From Pseudolabrys sp035718275 (GTDB taxonomy: Bacteria; Pseudomonadota; Alphaproteobacteria; Rhizobiales; Xanthobacteraceae): DNA of 64,000 nucleotides. Positions 8,420 to 16,726 of this stretch are shown here, one piece after another. Location of the stretch: the NCBI GenBank assembly GCA_035718275.1, contig DASTHI010000008.1, forward strand, positions 101,229-165,228, written 5' to 3'. Position numbers and translations under genes: made by a program. Numbering within the stretch: position 1 is the first letter of the stretch; every line of letters starts with the position of its first letter. Below the pieces are notes generated by a model that saw nothing but the letters and a program-made list of their open reading frames with translations, had not been told where the DNA came from and did not search any database.

Positions 8420-10282
8420 ATGAGTCTTACGCAAGCGCTCTCTTCGGCTCTCTCCGGCCTACAAGTCAATCAGGCCGGCATTGCGCTGGTGGCGGCGAAC
8501 GTCGCGAACGCCGACACGCCGGGTTATACGCGCAAGGTCATGGACCAAGTCGCGACCGGCACCTCGACCAGCATCGGCGTGCGTGTCAGCGACATCCAGC
8601 GTGAAATCGATCTCTACATCCAGCGACAACTCCGCATCGAAAACGCCGGTGCGTCCTATGCCGATACGCGTGCAAGAATGTACTCGCAGTTGCAGGAGAT
8701 TTATGGACAGCCTGGGTCGGACACCTCGCTGGAGGCCGTCTACAACGGTTTCACGACCGCATTACAGGTGCTTTCGACGAGCCCCGACGATCCCGGAGCG
8801 CGGACCGGTGTCATCAACAGCGCGCAGCTTCTCGCTCAGCAGCTCAATCAGTTGAGCAGCAGCATCCAGTCACAGCGTGCAAATGCCGAACTCGCGATTT
8901 CCGACGCGGTGAACAAGGCAAACGAAGCGATGAAGCAAATCGCCTCGTTGAATCAGCAGATTGCGGCATCAACTCCCGGCGACGCGGCGACCGCTGCACT
9001 TCTCGACAATCGCGATGCCTATATCGATCAGCTTTCACAGCTGATGGATATCAACGTCATTTCAAGCGATCGAAATCAGGTCACCATCTTCACGAATTCA
9101 GGCACTCAGCTTGTCGGGTCGCAAGCGGCGCAGTTGAGTTTCGATGCGGTCGGCACGATGACGCCGCAATCGCAATGGAATGCCGATCCCGCGTTGCGCG
9201 GCGTCGGCACGATTACGCTGATCCCGCCGGCCGGCACGCCTGTCGATCTGATCCAGAACCGTGCAATCCGGTCCGGGACAATTGCGGCTTATTTGCAGAT
9301 GCGCGACCAGGATCTGGTTCAGGCGCAAACGCAGATCGATGCTCTCGCCGCCGCCATGGCACAGGCGCTTTCGAACAAGGCAGTCACCAGCACACCGGTC
9401 AATCCGGCGCCGCAGGCCGGATTCGATATCGATACGGCCGGTCTGTTGGCCGGCAACACCATCACGATCAACTATACCGACACCGCGACCAATACGCCGC
9501 ACACCATAACACTGGTCCGGGTGGACGATCCCGGCGCGTTGCCGTTGCCCGACACCGCTACAGCGACAGCGAACGATATCGTGTTTGGTATCGATTTTTC
9601 AGGCGGCATGGCCTCGGTGATCACGCAGATCAACGCTGCGCTCGCGGGCACCGGGATGACAGCGTCCAATCCTGGTGGGACGACGCTCGAAATTCTCGAT
9701 GATGGCGCCGCCAATACAGTGAATGTCGACGGTGTATCCGGAGTAGCGACGGAGACATCGCTCAGCGGAGGAATCAGCCAGTTTCCATTGTTCACTGACG
9801 GCACCGCGCCTTACACCGGAGCCATTACAGCGACAGGATCGCAGCTGACCGGCCTGGCTGCACGGATCGCTGTTAATCCGCTGGTTGCGGCGGATCCCTC
9901 CAATCTCATCGTCTACCAGCCCGGTACGCCAGCGGGTGATAGCACGCGGCCGGATTTTATCTATCAGCAACTCACTGCTGCCGCGCAGACATTCTCGCCA
10001 ACTAGCGGCATCGGTACGGTCACTGCGCCATTCATTGGCTCGATCCCGACCTATCTGCGTCAATTCATCAGCCAGCAGGGCGAGGCCGCAAGTTCGGCCA
10101 ACAATCTCAAGCAAGGCCAGGACGTCGTCCTCAATTCCCTGCAGCAGCGCTTCAATCGGGCCTCTGGAGTCAATGTGGACGAGGAGATGGCGAACCTGCT
10201 GACGCTGCAAAATTCCTACGCGGCCAATGCGCGCGTACTCTCGGCAGTAAAGGACATGTTGGACACTTTGGTCCAGATGTGA
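8420..10282 (+). CDS. flgK: Flagellar hook-associated protein 1, FlgK
   Basis: The 620-residue protein starts SLTQALSSALSGLQVNQAGI with the NVANADTPGYTRK box, and closes with EEMANLLTLQNSYAANARVL ... DMLDTLVQM, the paired helices of axial proteins. FlgK is the first junction protein between hook and filament. The middle, with a Thr/Ala-rich DTAGLLAGNTITINYTDTAT region, is variable. The gene follows flgE after 40 bp, is followed by flgL after 7 bp, and is cotranscribed with both. Confidence 0.93.
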   Translation: MSLTQALSSALSGLQVNQAGIALVAANVANADTPGYTRKVMDQVATGTSTSIGVRVSDIQREIDLYIQRQLRIENAGASYADTRARMYSQLQEIYGQPGSDTSLEAVYNGFTTALQVLSTSPDDPGARTGVINSAQLLAQQLNQLSSSIQSQRANAELAISDAVNKANEAMKQIASLNQQIAASTPGDAATAALLDNRDAYIDQLSQLMDINVISSDRNQVTIFTNSGTQLVGSQAAQLSFDAVGTMTPQSQWNADPALRGVGTITLIPPAGTPVDLIQNRAIRSGTIAAYLQMRDQDLVQAQTQIDALAAAMAQALSNKAVTSTPVNPAPQAGFDIDTAGLLAGNTITINYTDTATNTPHTITLVRVDDPGALPLPDTATATANDIVFGIDFSGGMASVITQINAALAGTGMTASNPGGTTLEILDDGAANTVNVDGVSGVATETSLSGGISQFPLFTDGTAPYTGAITATGSQLTGLAARIAVNPLVAADPSNLIVYQPGTPAGDSTRPDFIYQQLTAAAQTFSPTSGIGTVTAPFIGSIPTYLRQFISQQGEAASSANNLKQGQDVVLNSLQQRFNRASGVNVDEEMANLLTLQNSYAANARVLSAVKDMLDTLVQM

Positions 10283-10289
10283 GGATGAC

Positions 10290-11789
10290 ATGAGCATCTC
10301 CTCAATTGGAGCCCAATCCCAGCTCATCATGAAACAGCTGGTGCAGATGCGGGCACAGTTTGACGATCTGCAGCGCCAACTCGGCAGCGGGCGCAAGTCG
10401 GCCACCTATGCCGGTCTTGGCATCGATCGCGGCGTCACGGTCAGCTTGAATTCTCAGCTCTCGGCGATCAAGTCGTACGATGACACGATTCAGAACGTGA
10501 TGGCACGTATCAACCTGATGAACACCGCGCTCGGCAACATGATCGATATTTCGAGCCAGGTGAAAGCGGCGATGGTGCAGGCGAACGGCGTCAGTAACGG
10601 CAGCGGCGCAGAAGTAGCGCAGCAGACCGGGCTGAACTCTCTTGATCAACTATTGGCCTTGCTCAATGCGCGGGCCGGAGATCGCTACCTGTTTTCTGGA
10701 CGCGCCACCGACACTCCGCCTGTCGAGACACTCGATCATATTCTGAATGGCAATGGATCGCGGGCCGGATTGAAGCAGCTCATCAGCGAGCGCAATCAGG
10801 CTGATTTAGGTGCCGATGGCCGCGGACGGCTGACCATTGGCTCGGGCGGTCCGAACATCGTCCAAATTGACGAACAGGCGACTACGTTCGGCTTCAAGCT
10901 GGGCTCAATCACAACCAACGTGACCGGTGCCACGACATTGGGTCCGACGGGGTCGCCGGCGTCCTTGAGCATCGACTTCTCCGCTGCGGTTCTAAATCCC
11001 GGACAAACCGTGACGGTGCGCCTTAATCTGCCTGACGGCACCACCGAAAACCTTACGTTGACCGCGACAGCCGACTCCTCGCCTGGAGCCAATGAGTTCA
11101 CTATCGGCGCTACGCCCGGCCAAACGGCCAGTAATTTTCAAACGGCCCTCACGACATCGATCGAAAGGCTGGGCGCCTCGGCTTTGACTGCCGCTTCTGC
11201 CGTCGCCGCCTCGAACGAATTCTTCAACGCTGATGCCGGCAATCCGCCTCAGCGCGTTGGCGGGGCGCCGCCATTCTTCGCTGCGACGAACTTGGTGGCG
11301 GGCACGACTGCAAACACGGTGATCTGGTACACCGGCGAAAGCGGCAGCGATCCTGCGCGTTCGACGGCAATGGCGCGCATCGACCAATCCTTGTCGGTGT
11401 CGTATGGCGCGCGCGCCAATGAAGAAGCAATCCGCAATCTTGTCCAGAACGTGGCAACCCTCGCTGCCGTGACGATCTCGCCCACCAATCCAAACGGCGT
11501 CGCACTTAGCAGCGAGTTAGATCAGCGAATTGCCGTCAATATCGGCAACACCGGCCTCCAAACCATTTCCGATATTGAAACGGATCTCGCAAGTGCTCAG
11601 ACTTCTTTGCAGGCTGCGAAAGGCCGGCATCAGCAGGCCTACGCGACCCTGAGCGATTTCCTCCAGCAGATCGATGGTGTATCGAACGAGGATGTGGGCG
11701 CTCAGCTGCTTACACTGCAGACGCGAATGCAGGCATCACTGCAAATTACCTCGATGCTCTACCAGACGAGTCTGGTAAACTACATCTAG
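10290..11789 (+). CDS. flgL: Flagellar hook-associated protein 3, FlgL-type
   Basis: The position after flgK and the flagellin-like ends identify this as the second hook-filament junction protein. The N-terminus has ISSIGAQSQLIMKQLVQMRAQ with DDLQRQLGSGRKS. The C-terminus reads LTLQTRMQASLQITSMLYQT and ends SLVNYI. At 499 residues it is longer than enteric FlgL (about 317), the excess being a Thr/Gly/Asn-rich central insertion. Its start is supported by GAGGATGAC just before the ATG. It closes the sigma-54 operon begun by flgE. Confidence 0.88.
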   Translation: MSISSIGAQSQLIMKQLVQMRAQFDDLQRQLGSGRKSATYAGLGIDRGVTVSLNSQLSAIKSYDDTIQNVMARINLMNTALGNMIDISSQVKAAMVQANGVSNGSGAEVAQQTGLNSLDQLLALLNARAGDRYLFSGRATDTPPVETLDHILNGNGSRAGLKQLISERNQADLGADGRGRLTIGSGGPNIVQIDEQATTFGFKLGSITTNVTGATTLGPTGSPASLSIDFSAAVLNPGQTVTVRLNLPDGTTENLTLTATADSSPGANEFTIGATPGQTASNFQTALTTSIERLGASALTAASAVAASNEFFNADAGNPPQRVGGAPPFFAATNLVAGTTANTVIWYTGESGSDPARSTAMARIDQSLSVSYGARANEEAIRNLVQNVATLAAVTISPTNPNGVALSSELDQRIAVNIGNTGLQTISDIETDLASAQTSLQAAKGRHQQAYATLSDFLQQIDGVSNEDVGAQLLTLQTRMQASLQITSMLYQTSLVNYI

Positions 11790-11993
11790 CAGTTCGATCC
11801 CGACGCGATCCTGAACAACAAGATGCGCGAAACCGCGGGTCGTCCCGCAAAACAGGCTATTTAGGCCCCACCCTTTGAAGTTGCACGATGTCAAACAGAG
11901 GGATGTCTACGACATAGGCGTGTGACAGCACGCCGCCCTTCGGGCGGCGATGCGCGGTTATGACGATGCAATTCGAAAGAAGCCTGCTCTGGT
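11790..11993. terminator. Intergenic hairpin between convergent flgL and flaF
   Basis: At 11931-11949 an eight-base-pair stem CGCCGCCC/GGGCGGCG encloses a TTC loop in the region shared by two converging transcripts. No T-run follows on either side, so it could be a weak bidirectional terminator or an RNA end-protecting stem. Nothing else is visible in these 204 bp. Confidence 0.45.
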
Positions 11994-12359
11994 CTAGGCG
12001 TGGCCGAGCAGTCCGGCCGCCAATTCCCGGTTGATGTTGATGAGGGATCCGAGGCTTTCGGGCCGCGGATTGGCCATGATCGCCAGCGTGTGACTGAACA
12101 CGAAAATCCCGAGATTAGCGACGTTCTGTCGGATCGCGGCCGGCAGCGGATTTTCCGGACTGGTTGCTGAGGTCACGAAAATCGACCACAGTTTTCGATT
12201 ATAGACGAGTGCCGCATCGAGTTCTGGGCGCTTTGCCTCCCAGCCATCATGAATGGCCTGCAGGCGTGCCGCCGCGCTCAGAAGGAGATCCGCTTCGAGT
12301 TCACGCGGATTTGCGGTTTGTTTGGCGACCGCGCCGTAGGTTTGTGCCGCGCGTTGCAT
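11994..12359 (-). CDS. flaF: Flagellar biosynthesis regulator FlaF
   Basis: The 121-residue protein shows the family pattern: AAQTYGAVAKQTANPRELEA near the start, then LLLSAAARLQAI, and later NPLPAAIRQNVANLGIFVFSHT. FlaF works with FlbT and flagellin in the alphaproteobacterial flagellin checkpoint; in Caulobacter FlaF promotes flagellin secretion or synthesis and FlbT represses flagellin translation. Its ATG lies inside the end of flbT, with GGAG ten bases upstream, and the two genes overlap by 59 bases. It is last in the minus-strand flagellin group. Confidence 0.88.
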   Translation of the reverse strand: MQRAAQTYGAVAKQTANPRELEADLLLSAAARLQAIHDGWEAKRPELDAALVYNRKLWSIFVTSATSPENPLPAAIRQNVANLGIFVFSHTLAIMANPRPESLGSLININRELAAGLLGHA

Positions 12360-12735
12360 GCTCTACCAGCTCCTTTTCGTATGCGATGAGTGCCTTTGCG
12401 CACTTAAGCGCCTTGTACATTTCGCCTGCGAGGATGTGATTGCTCACGGCGGCGATGTGTGGCCATGCGCTCGGTGCCGCCTGCACCAGATCGCGCATTA
12501 GAATGAAATAAGTCTCATGATGAAGACGAGGATCGCGGGAGGTATACATGAGCTGGACTGCGAGATAGATGCGCTTTGCAGGGGTATTCGCCTGCGCGGC
12601 CGTCATGATGTCTTTCTCGCGCAAGATTGGTGTGTCGCCCTCGATCAGCAGGCGAGTTCGCTGATCGCCATTGGTAACGATGCATTCTCCAAGGATGAAG
12701 CGTTCGCCGGGTTTGAGTTCGACCTTGAGGCCCAC
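12301..12735 (-). CDS. flbT: Flagellin mRNA regulator FlbT
   Basis: The 144-residue sequence matches FlbT throughout: LKVELKPGERFILGECIVTN, LLIEGDTPILREKDIM, and ANTPAKRIYLAVQLMYTS. In Caulobacter and rhizobia FlbT binds the 5' leader of flagellin mRNA and controls its stability or translation. The C-terminal end (about 20 residues rich in Arg and Asn) is encoded in the stretch shared with flaF. It lies 72 bp downstream of a flagellin gene on the same strand, beyond a hairpin. Confidence 0.9.
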   Translation of the reverse strand: MGLKVELKPGERFILGECIVTNGDQRTRLLIEGDTPILREKDIMTAAQANTPAKRIYLAVQLMYTSRDPRLHHETYFILMRDLVQAAPSAWPHIAAVSNHILAGEMYKALKCAKALIAYEKELVEHATRGTNLRRGRQTNRKSA

Positions 12736-12770
12736 GTGATGCCGCTCCCCGCAATTGCCCTTCTTAATGA

Positions 12771-12794
12771 TCCGGCGGTCTGTCGACCGCCGGA
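12771..12794 (-). terminator. Hairpin between flagellin gene and flbT
   Basis: TCCGGCGGTC and GACCGCCGGA form a perfect ten-base-pair stem with loop TGTC, just after the stop of the flagellin gene at 12808. The following minus-strand bases are TCATTAAG rather than a T-run, so it may attenuate rather than stop transcription into flbT-flaF. Confidence 0.5.
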
Positions 12795-12807
12795 TAAAAT
12801 GTACTGC

Positions 12808-13623
12808 CTATTGGAACAACCGCAGCACGTTCTGATCAGCCTGGGCGGCGAGCGAGAGGGCCGTCGTGGAGAGCTGCTGACGAGTTTGCAGAGCGAGAAG
12901 GTTGGCGCCCTCCTCGTTGCTGTCGGCCAGCGTAAGACTGTCGGCCCCGTTATTCAGCGTGTTGATCATTGCCTTCGTGAAATTCTCGCGGATCTGCACC
13001 GTCGAGAGATTTGAGCTCAATGCTTGAGCCTGAGATCGCAAAGTCGTGAGCGCCGCAGTCAGCTGCGTACTGGCCGCCGCGATGTCCGCGCCCGTCGCCC
13101 AGTTGTTCGCAGACGTATTGATCCCAAGATCGCCATTTGCAGTATCGCTGAACGAGCTGACGACTACGGTCGAAGAGCCGTCTTCATTCATCGTGATCGT
13201 CAGGTCATTGCCGGCAAGAAGATTGATGCCATTAAATCCAGAGTCGCTGGCAAGCTGGTCGATTTGCGGTAGCAGAGCGTCGAATTGACTGGCCAGGGTG
13301 GCTCGTACGTTCGTATCTGCGGTCTGGTTGGCCTGGCTGACCAGCGCCTGCGCGGACTGCACAAGCTTGGTGATCGCCGTAATGCCGTTGTTGGCGGCCT
13401 GGATTGTGTCGATGCCCATCGCCATGGCATCGAGGAGTGAGCCGAGGTCGTTGGCGCGCACCGAAAGGCCCTGGGCGGTGAAGAAATTGATCGGATTATC
13501 GAGCGCCGAATTGACCTTCTTGCCCGTGGCGAGGCGGGTCTGGGTCCGGGTAATCAGCTCGGAAGTCTGCTGCAATTGCAGAAGATTGGAACGAACCCCC
13601 GGGGAAAGAACAATGTCACTCAT
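12808..13623 (-). CDS. Flagellin (copy B)
   Basis: Filament subunit. The 271-residue chain is almost all conserved D0/D1 domain: it starts SDIVLSPGVRSNLLQLQQTS and closes with the paired helix TTALSLAAQADQNVLRLFQ. The surface-exposed D2/D3 region is nearly absent (about 30 residues of GNDLTITMNEDGSSTVVVSS), so it is a short flagellin. It is a close paralogue of the gene at 13788-14609, in tandem on the same strand. The start has an AGGAG ribosome site. No sigma-54 promoter was recognised upstream. Ser/Thr residues in the central part are plausible glycan sites given the neighbouring transferases. Confidence 0.93.
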   Translation of the reverse strand: MSDIVLSPGVRSNLLQLQQTSELITRTQTRLATGKKVNSALDNPINFFTAQGLSVRANDLGSLLDAMAMGIDTIQAANNGITAITKLVQSAQALVSQANQTADTNVRATLASQFDALLPQIDQLASDSGFNGINLLAGNDLTITMNEDGSSTVVVSSFSDTANGDLGINTSANNWATGADIAAASTQLTAALTTLRSQAQALSSNLSTVQIRENFTKAMINTLNNGADSLTLADSNEEGANLLALQTRQQLSTTALSLAAQADQNVLRLFQ

Positions 13624-13715
13624 GGCAAACTCCTCGCCTGCTTAGGGCCAAATCGCTTGCCGTGATAATGAAACGTTAGGGTTGATATCCGGTTAAGGCA
13701 AAAATTTATAATCCA

Positions 13716-13723
13716 TTAACCAT
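13716..13723. promoter_or_regulatory. TTAACCAT, CtrA half-site-like, upstream of flagellin B
   Basis: An isolated TTAACCAT lies about 93 bp before the flagellin B start, in the gap between the two flagellin genes. The same octamer appears beside other flagellar starts here. It matches half of the alphaproteobacterial CtrA box; binding is inferred. Confidence 0.4.
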
Positions 13724-13740
13724 GACTGTTTGGAGCAAAA

Positions 13741-13769
13741 AAAACGGCGGCCTTACAGGCCGCCGTTTT
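13741..13769 (-). terminator. Rho-independent terminator of flagellin A
   Basis: A perfect 13-base-pair palindrome, AAAACGGCGGCCT / AGGCCGCCGTTTT with loop TAC, lies 18 bp past the stop of flagellin A. Read on the minus strand the stem ends in eight T residues. It is the strongest terminator in the window and would give a monocistronic message for the first flagellin. Confidence 0.9.
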
Positions 13770-13787
13770 GCTTTCGAGTCGGTTCGA

Positions 13788-14609
13788 CTATTGGAAGAGC
13801 CGCAGCACGTTCTGGTCAGCCTGTGCGGACAGAGACAGCGCCGTGGTCGATAGCTGCTGGCGTGTCTGCAAGGCGAGCAAATTCGCGCCTTCCTCGTTCG
13901 AGTCGGCGAGCGTAAGCGCGGCCGAGCCATTCTGCAGCGTGTTGATCGTTGCCTTGGTGAAGTCCTGACGAATCTGCACGGTCGACAGATTTGCGCCGAG
14001 GGTCTGCGCTTCCGCCCGCAGCGTGGTGAGTGCTGCAGTCAGATCGTCGCTTGCGGCGTCGATATCTGTAGAGGTGGCCCAGTTATTGACTGCCGTTGCG
14101 ATGCTTAAGGCTGTGCCTTGGGCGTTCGTATAGTCCACGCCTGCGATCGTCGTGGATGAGCTCGCATCTTCGTTGAAATTCACCGTCAAGGAGTCGCCGC
14201 CGAGCAGATTCACGCCGTTGAAGCCCGCGTCGCCGGCGAGCTGGCCAATCTGGGTCAGCAAAGCGTCGAACTGACTCGAAAGCGTTTCACGAGTCGCTGT
14301 ATCGCTTGTCTGGTTGGCCTGGCTGACGAGCGACTGAGCCGACTGGACTAGCTTGGTAATCGCCGTGATGCCGTTGTTCGCGGCCTGAATGGTGTTGATG
14401 GCGTTCGACATCGAGTCGAGCAGGGCGCTCAGGTCGTTCGCACGGTTATCGAGGCCCTGTGCCGTGAAGAAGTTGATCGCGTTGTCGAGGGCCGAATTCA
14501 CCCGCTTGCCCGTCGCAAGCCGGGTCTGGGTCCGCGTCATGAGGTCGGATGTCTGCTGCAATTGCAGCAGGTTCGACCGCACGCCAGCGGAAAGGACGAT
14601 GTCAGACAT
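13788..14609 (-). CDS. Flagellin (copy A)
   Basis: Filament subunit of 273 residues, closely similar to the copy at 12808-13623, with identical or near-identical first 35 and last 45 residues. The main differences are in the short central region (DSLTVNFNEDASSSTTIAGV). It is first of the two tandem copies and has its own strong terminator, so it is probably the more abundant product. The leader (14610-14740) contains an inverted repeat GGCGCG/CGCGCC and a TTAACCAT octamer. The absence of an evident ribosome site close to the ATG (GGTAAG only) would suit control of translation by FlbT, but that is inference. Confidence 0.93.
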   Translation of the reverse strand: MSDIVLSAGVRSNLLQLQQTSDLMTRTQTRLATGKRVNSALDNAINFFTAQGLDNRANDLSALLDSMSNAINTIQAANNGITAITKLVQSAQSLVSQANQTSDTATRETLSSQFDALLTQIGQLAGDAGFNGVNLLGGDSLTVNFNEDASSSTTIAGVDYTNAQGTALSIATAVNNWATSTDIDAASDDLTAALTTLRAEAQTLGANLSTVQIRQDFTKATINTLQNGSAALTLADSNEEGANLLALQTRQQLSTTALSLSAQADQNVLRLFQ

Positions 14610-14716
14610 CTTTACTTACCTTTCTGGTCTAATTGCCGTACTGGCAGTTACACACGTGTCGATCCAAGGGATCATTGAATTCATCGCACAGGCGCGCAAA
14701 CGCGCCGTAAAGGTTC

Positions 14717-14724
14717 ATGGTTAA
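14717..14724 (-). promoter_or_regulatory. TTAACCAT, CtrA half-site-like, upstream of flagellin A
   Basis: The octamer TTAACCAT is read on the minus strand about 108 bp before the flagellin A start. A second TTAA lies at 14735-14738, but the gap is ten bases rather than the seven of a full CtrA box. The function is inferred from its recurrence at flagellar starts. Confidence 0.4.
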
Positions 14725-14892
14725 CGAATGTCGTTTAATGCGAATGAGTGCGCGCTATTGACCGCATCAAAGGCGCTGTGCCGAGGCCTATTCGGCGGCA
14801 GGCTTGGTTAGCAAATTACTAATGGCGATATTCTGTTAATCCCTTTTTGCTATCGTAAAAATGTCGGAAGCTATCGCGCGTGAAAAACCCCG

Positions 14893-15468
14893 ATGATTAA
14901 TGCGACGAGTGTATATGGACCACTTTTTCCCGCCAGCTCAGATTGGCTAGCCGATACCTACACGGCCATTCAGAATTCGAAGACCAGCGGCGGCCTCCTC
15001 GGCATGCTCGACAATGCGCGAGGGAACAACGGCAGCCTGAAGTCCTTCGTTCGCTCAAGCGCGAGGGCTGCCAATGCCTTGGCGTTGATTTCGCAAAATA
15101 CGGTCTCGGGTGCCGGCAGCCTGTATGCGCAAATGGCTTCGCAAAGGGAGAAAGAAGCGGATGCAAAAAAGCTTCAGGAGGCCCTGGATGCGCTGTCTGC
15201 CTCAAAGCAAATGGTGAGGCCCGAAAACAAACTGGATCCCTTCATCTATTTTGACGACGGCTCGTCGATCGACACCAACAGCAACATTCTGACGCTCAAA
15301 GACGGAACCCAGATCGACATCACGACGGGTCTCGAAGTGATCGATACGTCATCGATCATGCAGCTCGCGAATGGCGCGTATCTGGATACGAAAAACAACA
15401 TCCTCACCCTGCCGGACGGCACGCAGATCGATACGGTGACCGGTCTGAAGATTTCGGTCACTGCCTAG
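14893..15468 (+). CDS. Unrecognised protein with two C-terminal repeats, in the flagellin/glycosyltransferase interval
   Basis: I do not recognise this 191-residue protein. The first half is helical with a stretch of charged heptads (QMASQREKEADAKKLQEALD). The second half contains two copies of one unit: IDTNSNILTLKDGTQIDITT near residue 125 and LDTKNNILTLPDGTQIDTVT near residue 167. Each has the pattern D-(T/K)-N-N-I-L-T-L-x-D-G-T-Q-I-D, which would suit a small beta-hairpin or beta-solenoid. There is no signal peptide or membrane segment. It is divergent from the flagellins and lies 111 bp before the GT2 gene, so a role in flagellin assembly or modification is possible but unproven. Confidence 0.7.
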   Translation: MINATSVYGPLFPASSDWLADTYTAIQNSKTSGGLLGMLDNARGNNGSLKSFVRSSARAANALALISQNTVSGAGSLYAQMASQREKEADAKKLQEALDALSASKQMVRPENKLDPFIYFDDGSSIDTNSNILTLKDGTQIDITTGLEVIDTSSIMQLANGAYLDTKNNILTLPDGTQIDTVTGLKISVTA

Positions 15469-15510
15469 CAGTACGCTTTCACATCAGCATTTCCGCACCA
15501 AGTGATGTGG

Positions 15511-15525
15511 TTAACGCGACCTTAA
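15511..15525. promoter_or_regulatory. Full CtrA box (TTAA-N7-TTAA) before the GT2 gene
   Basis: TTAACGCGACCTTAA matches the CtrA consensus TTAA-N7-TTAA exactly and lies 54 bp before the ATG of the glycosyltransferase gene, where a -35 element would be. CtrA control is inferred from the motif; the kinase CckA is encoded in this window. Confidence 0.6.
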
Positions 15526-15579
15526 GGAGCTCGACAACATAAATCGCGGACTATCAGCAGAACAGGATCGGGCGGGTCC

Positions 15580-16641
15580 ATGCAACTTTCCATATTGCTT
15601 CCGACGAACCGACATGGGCCGGCGACTATTTCTAGAATTGCTCAGGTATGTAGCTGGGCATCCTCCGATATTGAAGTCATTGTCCGGGACAACTCGGGAA
15701 ATCCGGAAAAGCGCGCGTTGATAGCTCATTTTTGTGACAAGCACTGCAGGATCATAAGTGTCGATCCATGCAGCTCCCTGGAGAATTATTCGGAAATTCT
15801 GAGATTAGCGTCGGGTGATTTCGTTTTTTATGTTGCTGATGATGACCAATGTTTTGATCGCGCTGTTCGTGCGCTGCCGAACGCCATCGATTTCCACGGA
15901 AAGGACCCGAGTGTCGCGGGCTTTACCGGCACTTACGCACTAGAAACGCCGCAGGGTACCGCGATCGTCAATTACAAGAATACGGACTCGGCAGATCCGG
16001 CAACGCGTGTAGCCGGATATCTCAATTATCCGGGACCTAATATGCTTTTTTATTCCGTGGTCAGGCGCAGCCTCGTGGAGCGGATGACCAGGTGCATGAA
16101 CGCATTGCCAGTTTTTCTATCATTTCATGACCAGATCTTATGCCTGCTACAGTTGCTCAACGGAAAGTTCGTCCGAATACCTCATTTGCTATACGCCTAC
16201 GATCTCGGTGTGTGGGGCGAAGCCGAGTCCGCGCAAAAGTGCGATGCCGAATTCTACAGAACTGCTGGGCTCGATTTGGCGACCAACAAACTACATTGGT
16301 TGATATGCGGCTTTGAGGGTGCTGCGCTCGTAATGAATTCGGATGTTCTTCCTGAGATGACTTCTGCGAAGCGCCAACCGATCGCTGACCTCTGGTTTTC
16401 AATGATGTTCGCGCGGTTTAATAACCACGTGCGCCTGACTTTCGGGTCCGGACTTGCCGCCACGGTTGATAAAGCCTGTGACGAATTACGCAGGGCCACG
16501 CATCAGCTCACGTTTGAAAAAATACTGTCCGAAATCTGCGGCATTCTTGCACTCTCGTCACAAGATCGGGCGCGCGCCTATTTTGATTTCTGGAGCGAGA
16601 TGATAAGTCGTCATCATCCACTCCTCCGAAAGTCAGCATAG
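15580..16641 (+). CDS. Family 2-type glycosyltransferase
   Basis: The N-terminus is a GT-A nucleotide-sugar fold: LSILLPTNRHG at the start, IEVIVRDNSGN near residue 31, and the metal-binding acidic run VADDDQCFD near residue 88. The C-terminal half (about 200-353) is of unknown fold. The length of 353 residues suits a soluble single-domain transferase. The sugar and acceptor are unknown. It lies beside the flagellins and is preceded by a full CtrA box, so flagellar glycosylation is the best guess. Its codon use looks somewhat less GC-rich than that of the flanking flagellar genes, hinting at transfer. Confidence 0.75.
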   Translation: MQLSILLPTNRHGPATISRIAQVCSWASSDIEVIVRDNSGNPEKRALIAHFCDKHCRIISVDPCSSLENYSEILRLASGDFVFYVADDDQCFDRAVRALPNAIDFHGKDPSVAGFTGTYALETPQGTAIVNYKNTDSADPATRVAGYLNYPGPNMLFYSVVRRSLVERMTRCMNALPVFLSFHDQILCLLQLLNGKFVRIPHLLYAYDLGVWGEAESAQKCDAEFYRTAGLDLATNKLHWLICGFEGAALVMNSDVLPEMTSAKRQPIADLWFSMMFARFNNHVRLTFGSGLAATVDKACDELRRATHQLTFEKILSEICGILALSSQDRARAYFDFWSEMISRHHPLLRKSA

Positions 16642-16726
16642 ACTCGGCGCGATCTGCATTGACCCGCTTTTCGTGGCGGCGAGTTAATGTCTCGGCTCGC
16701 GTGGCTGGGATAACGAACAGTCGGTG

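Noticed and set aside
9599..10405. 268-codon open frame antisense to flgK
   Set aside because: Overlaps a certain gene completely and its sequence is arginine- and cysteine-rich without a motif.
14721..14738. Full CtrA box before flagellin A (TTAA...TTAA)
   Set aside because: The two TTAA are ten bases apart instead of seven; only the half-site was kept.
13624..14740. Sigma-54 promoters before the flagellin genes
   Set aside because: No GG-N10-GC element of acceptable quality was found on the minus strand in either leader.
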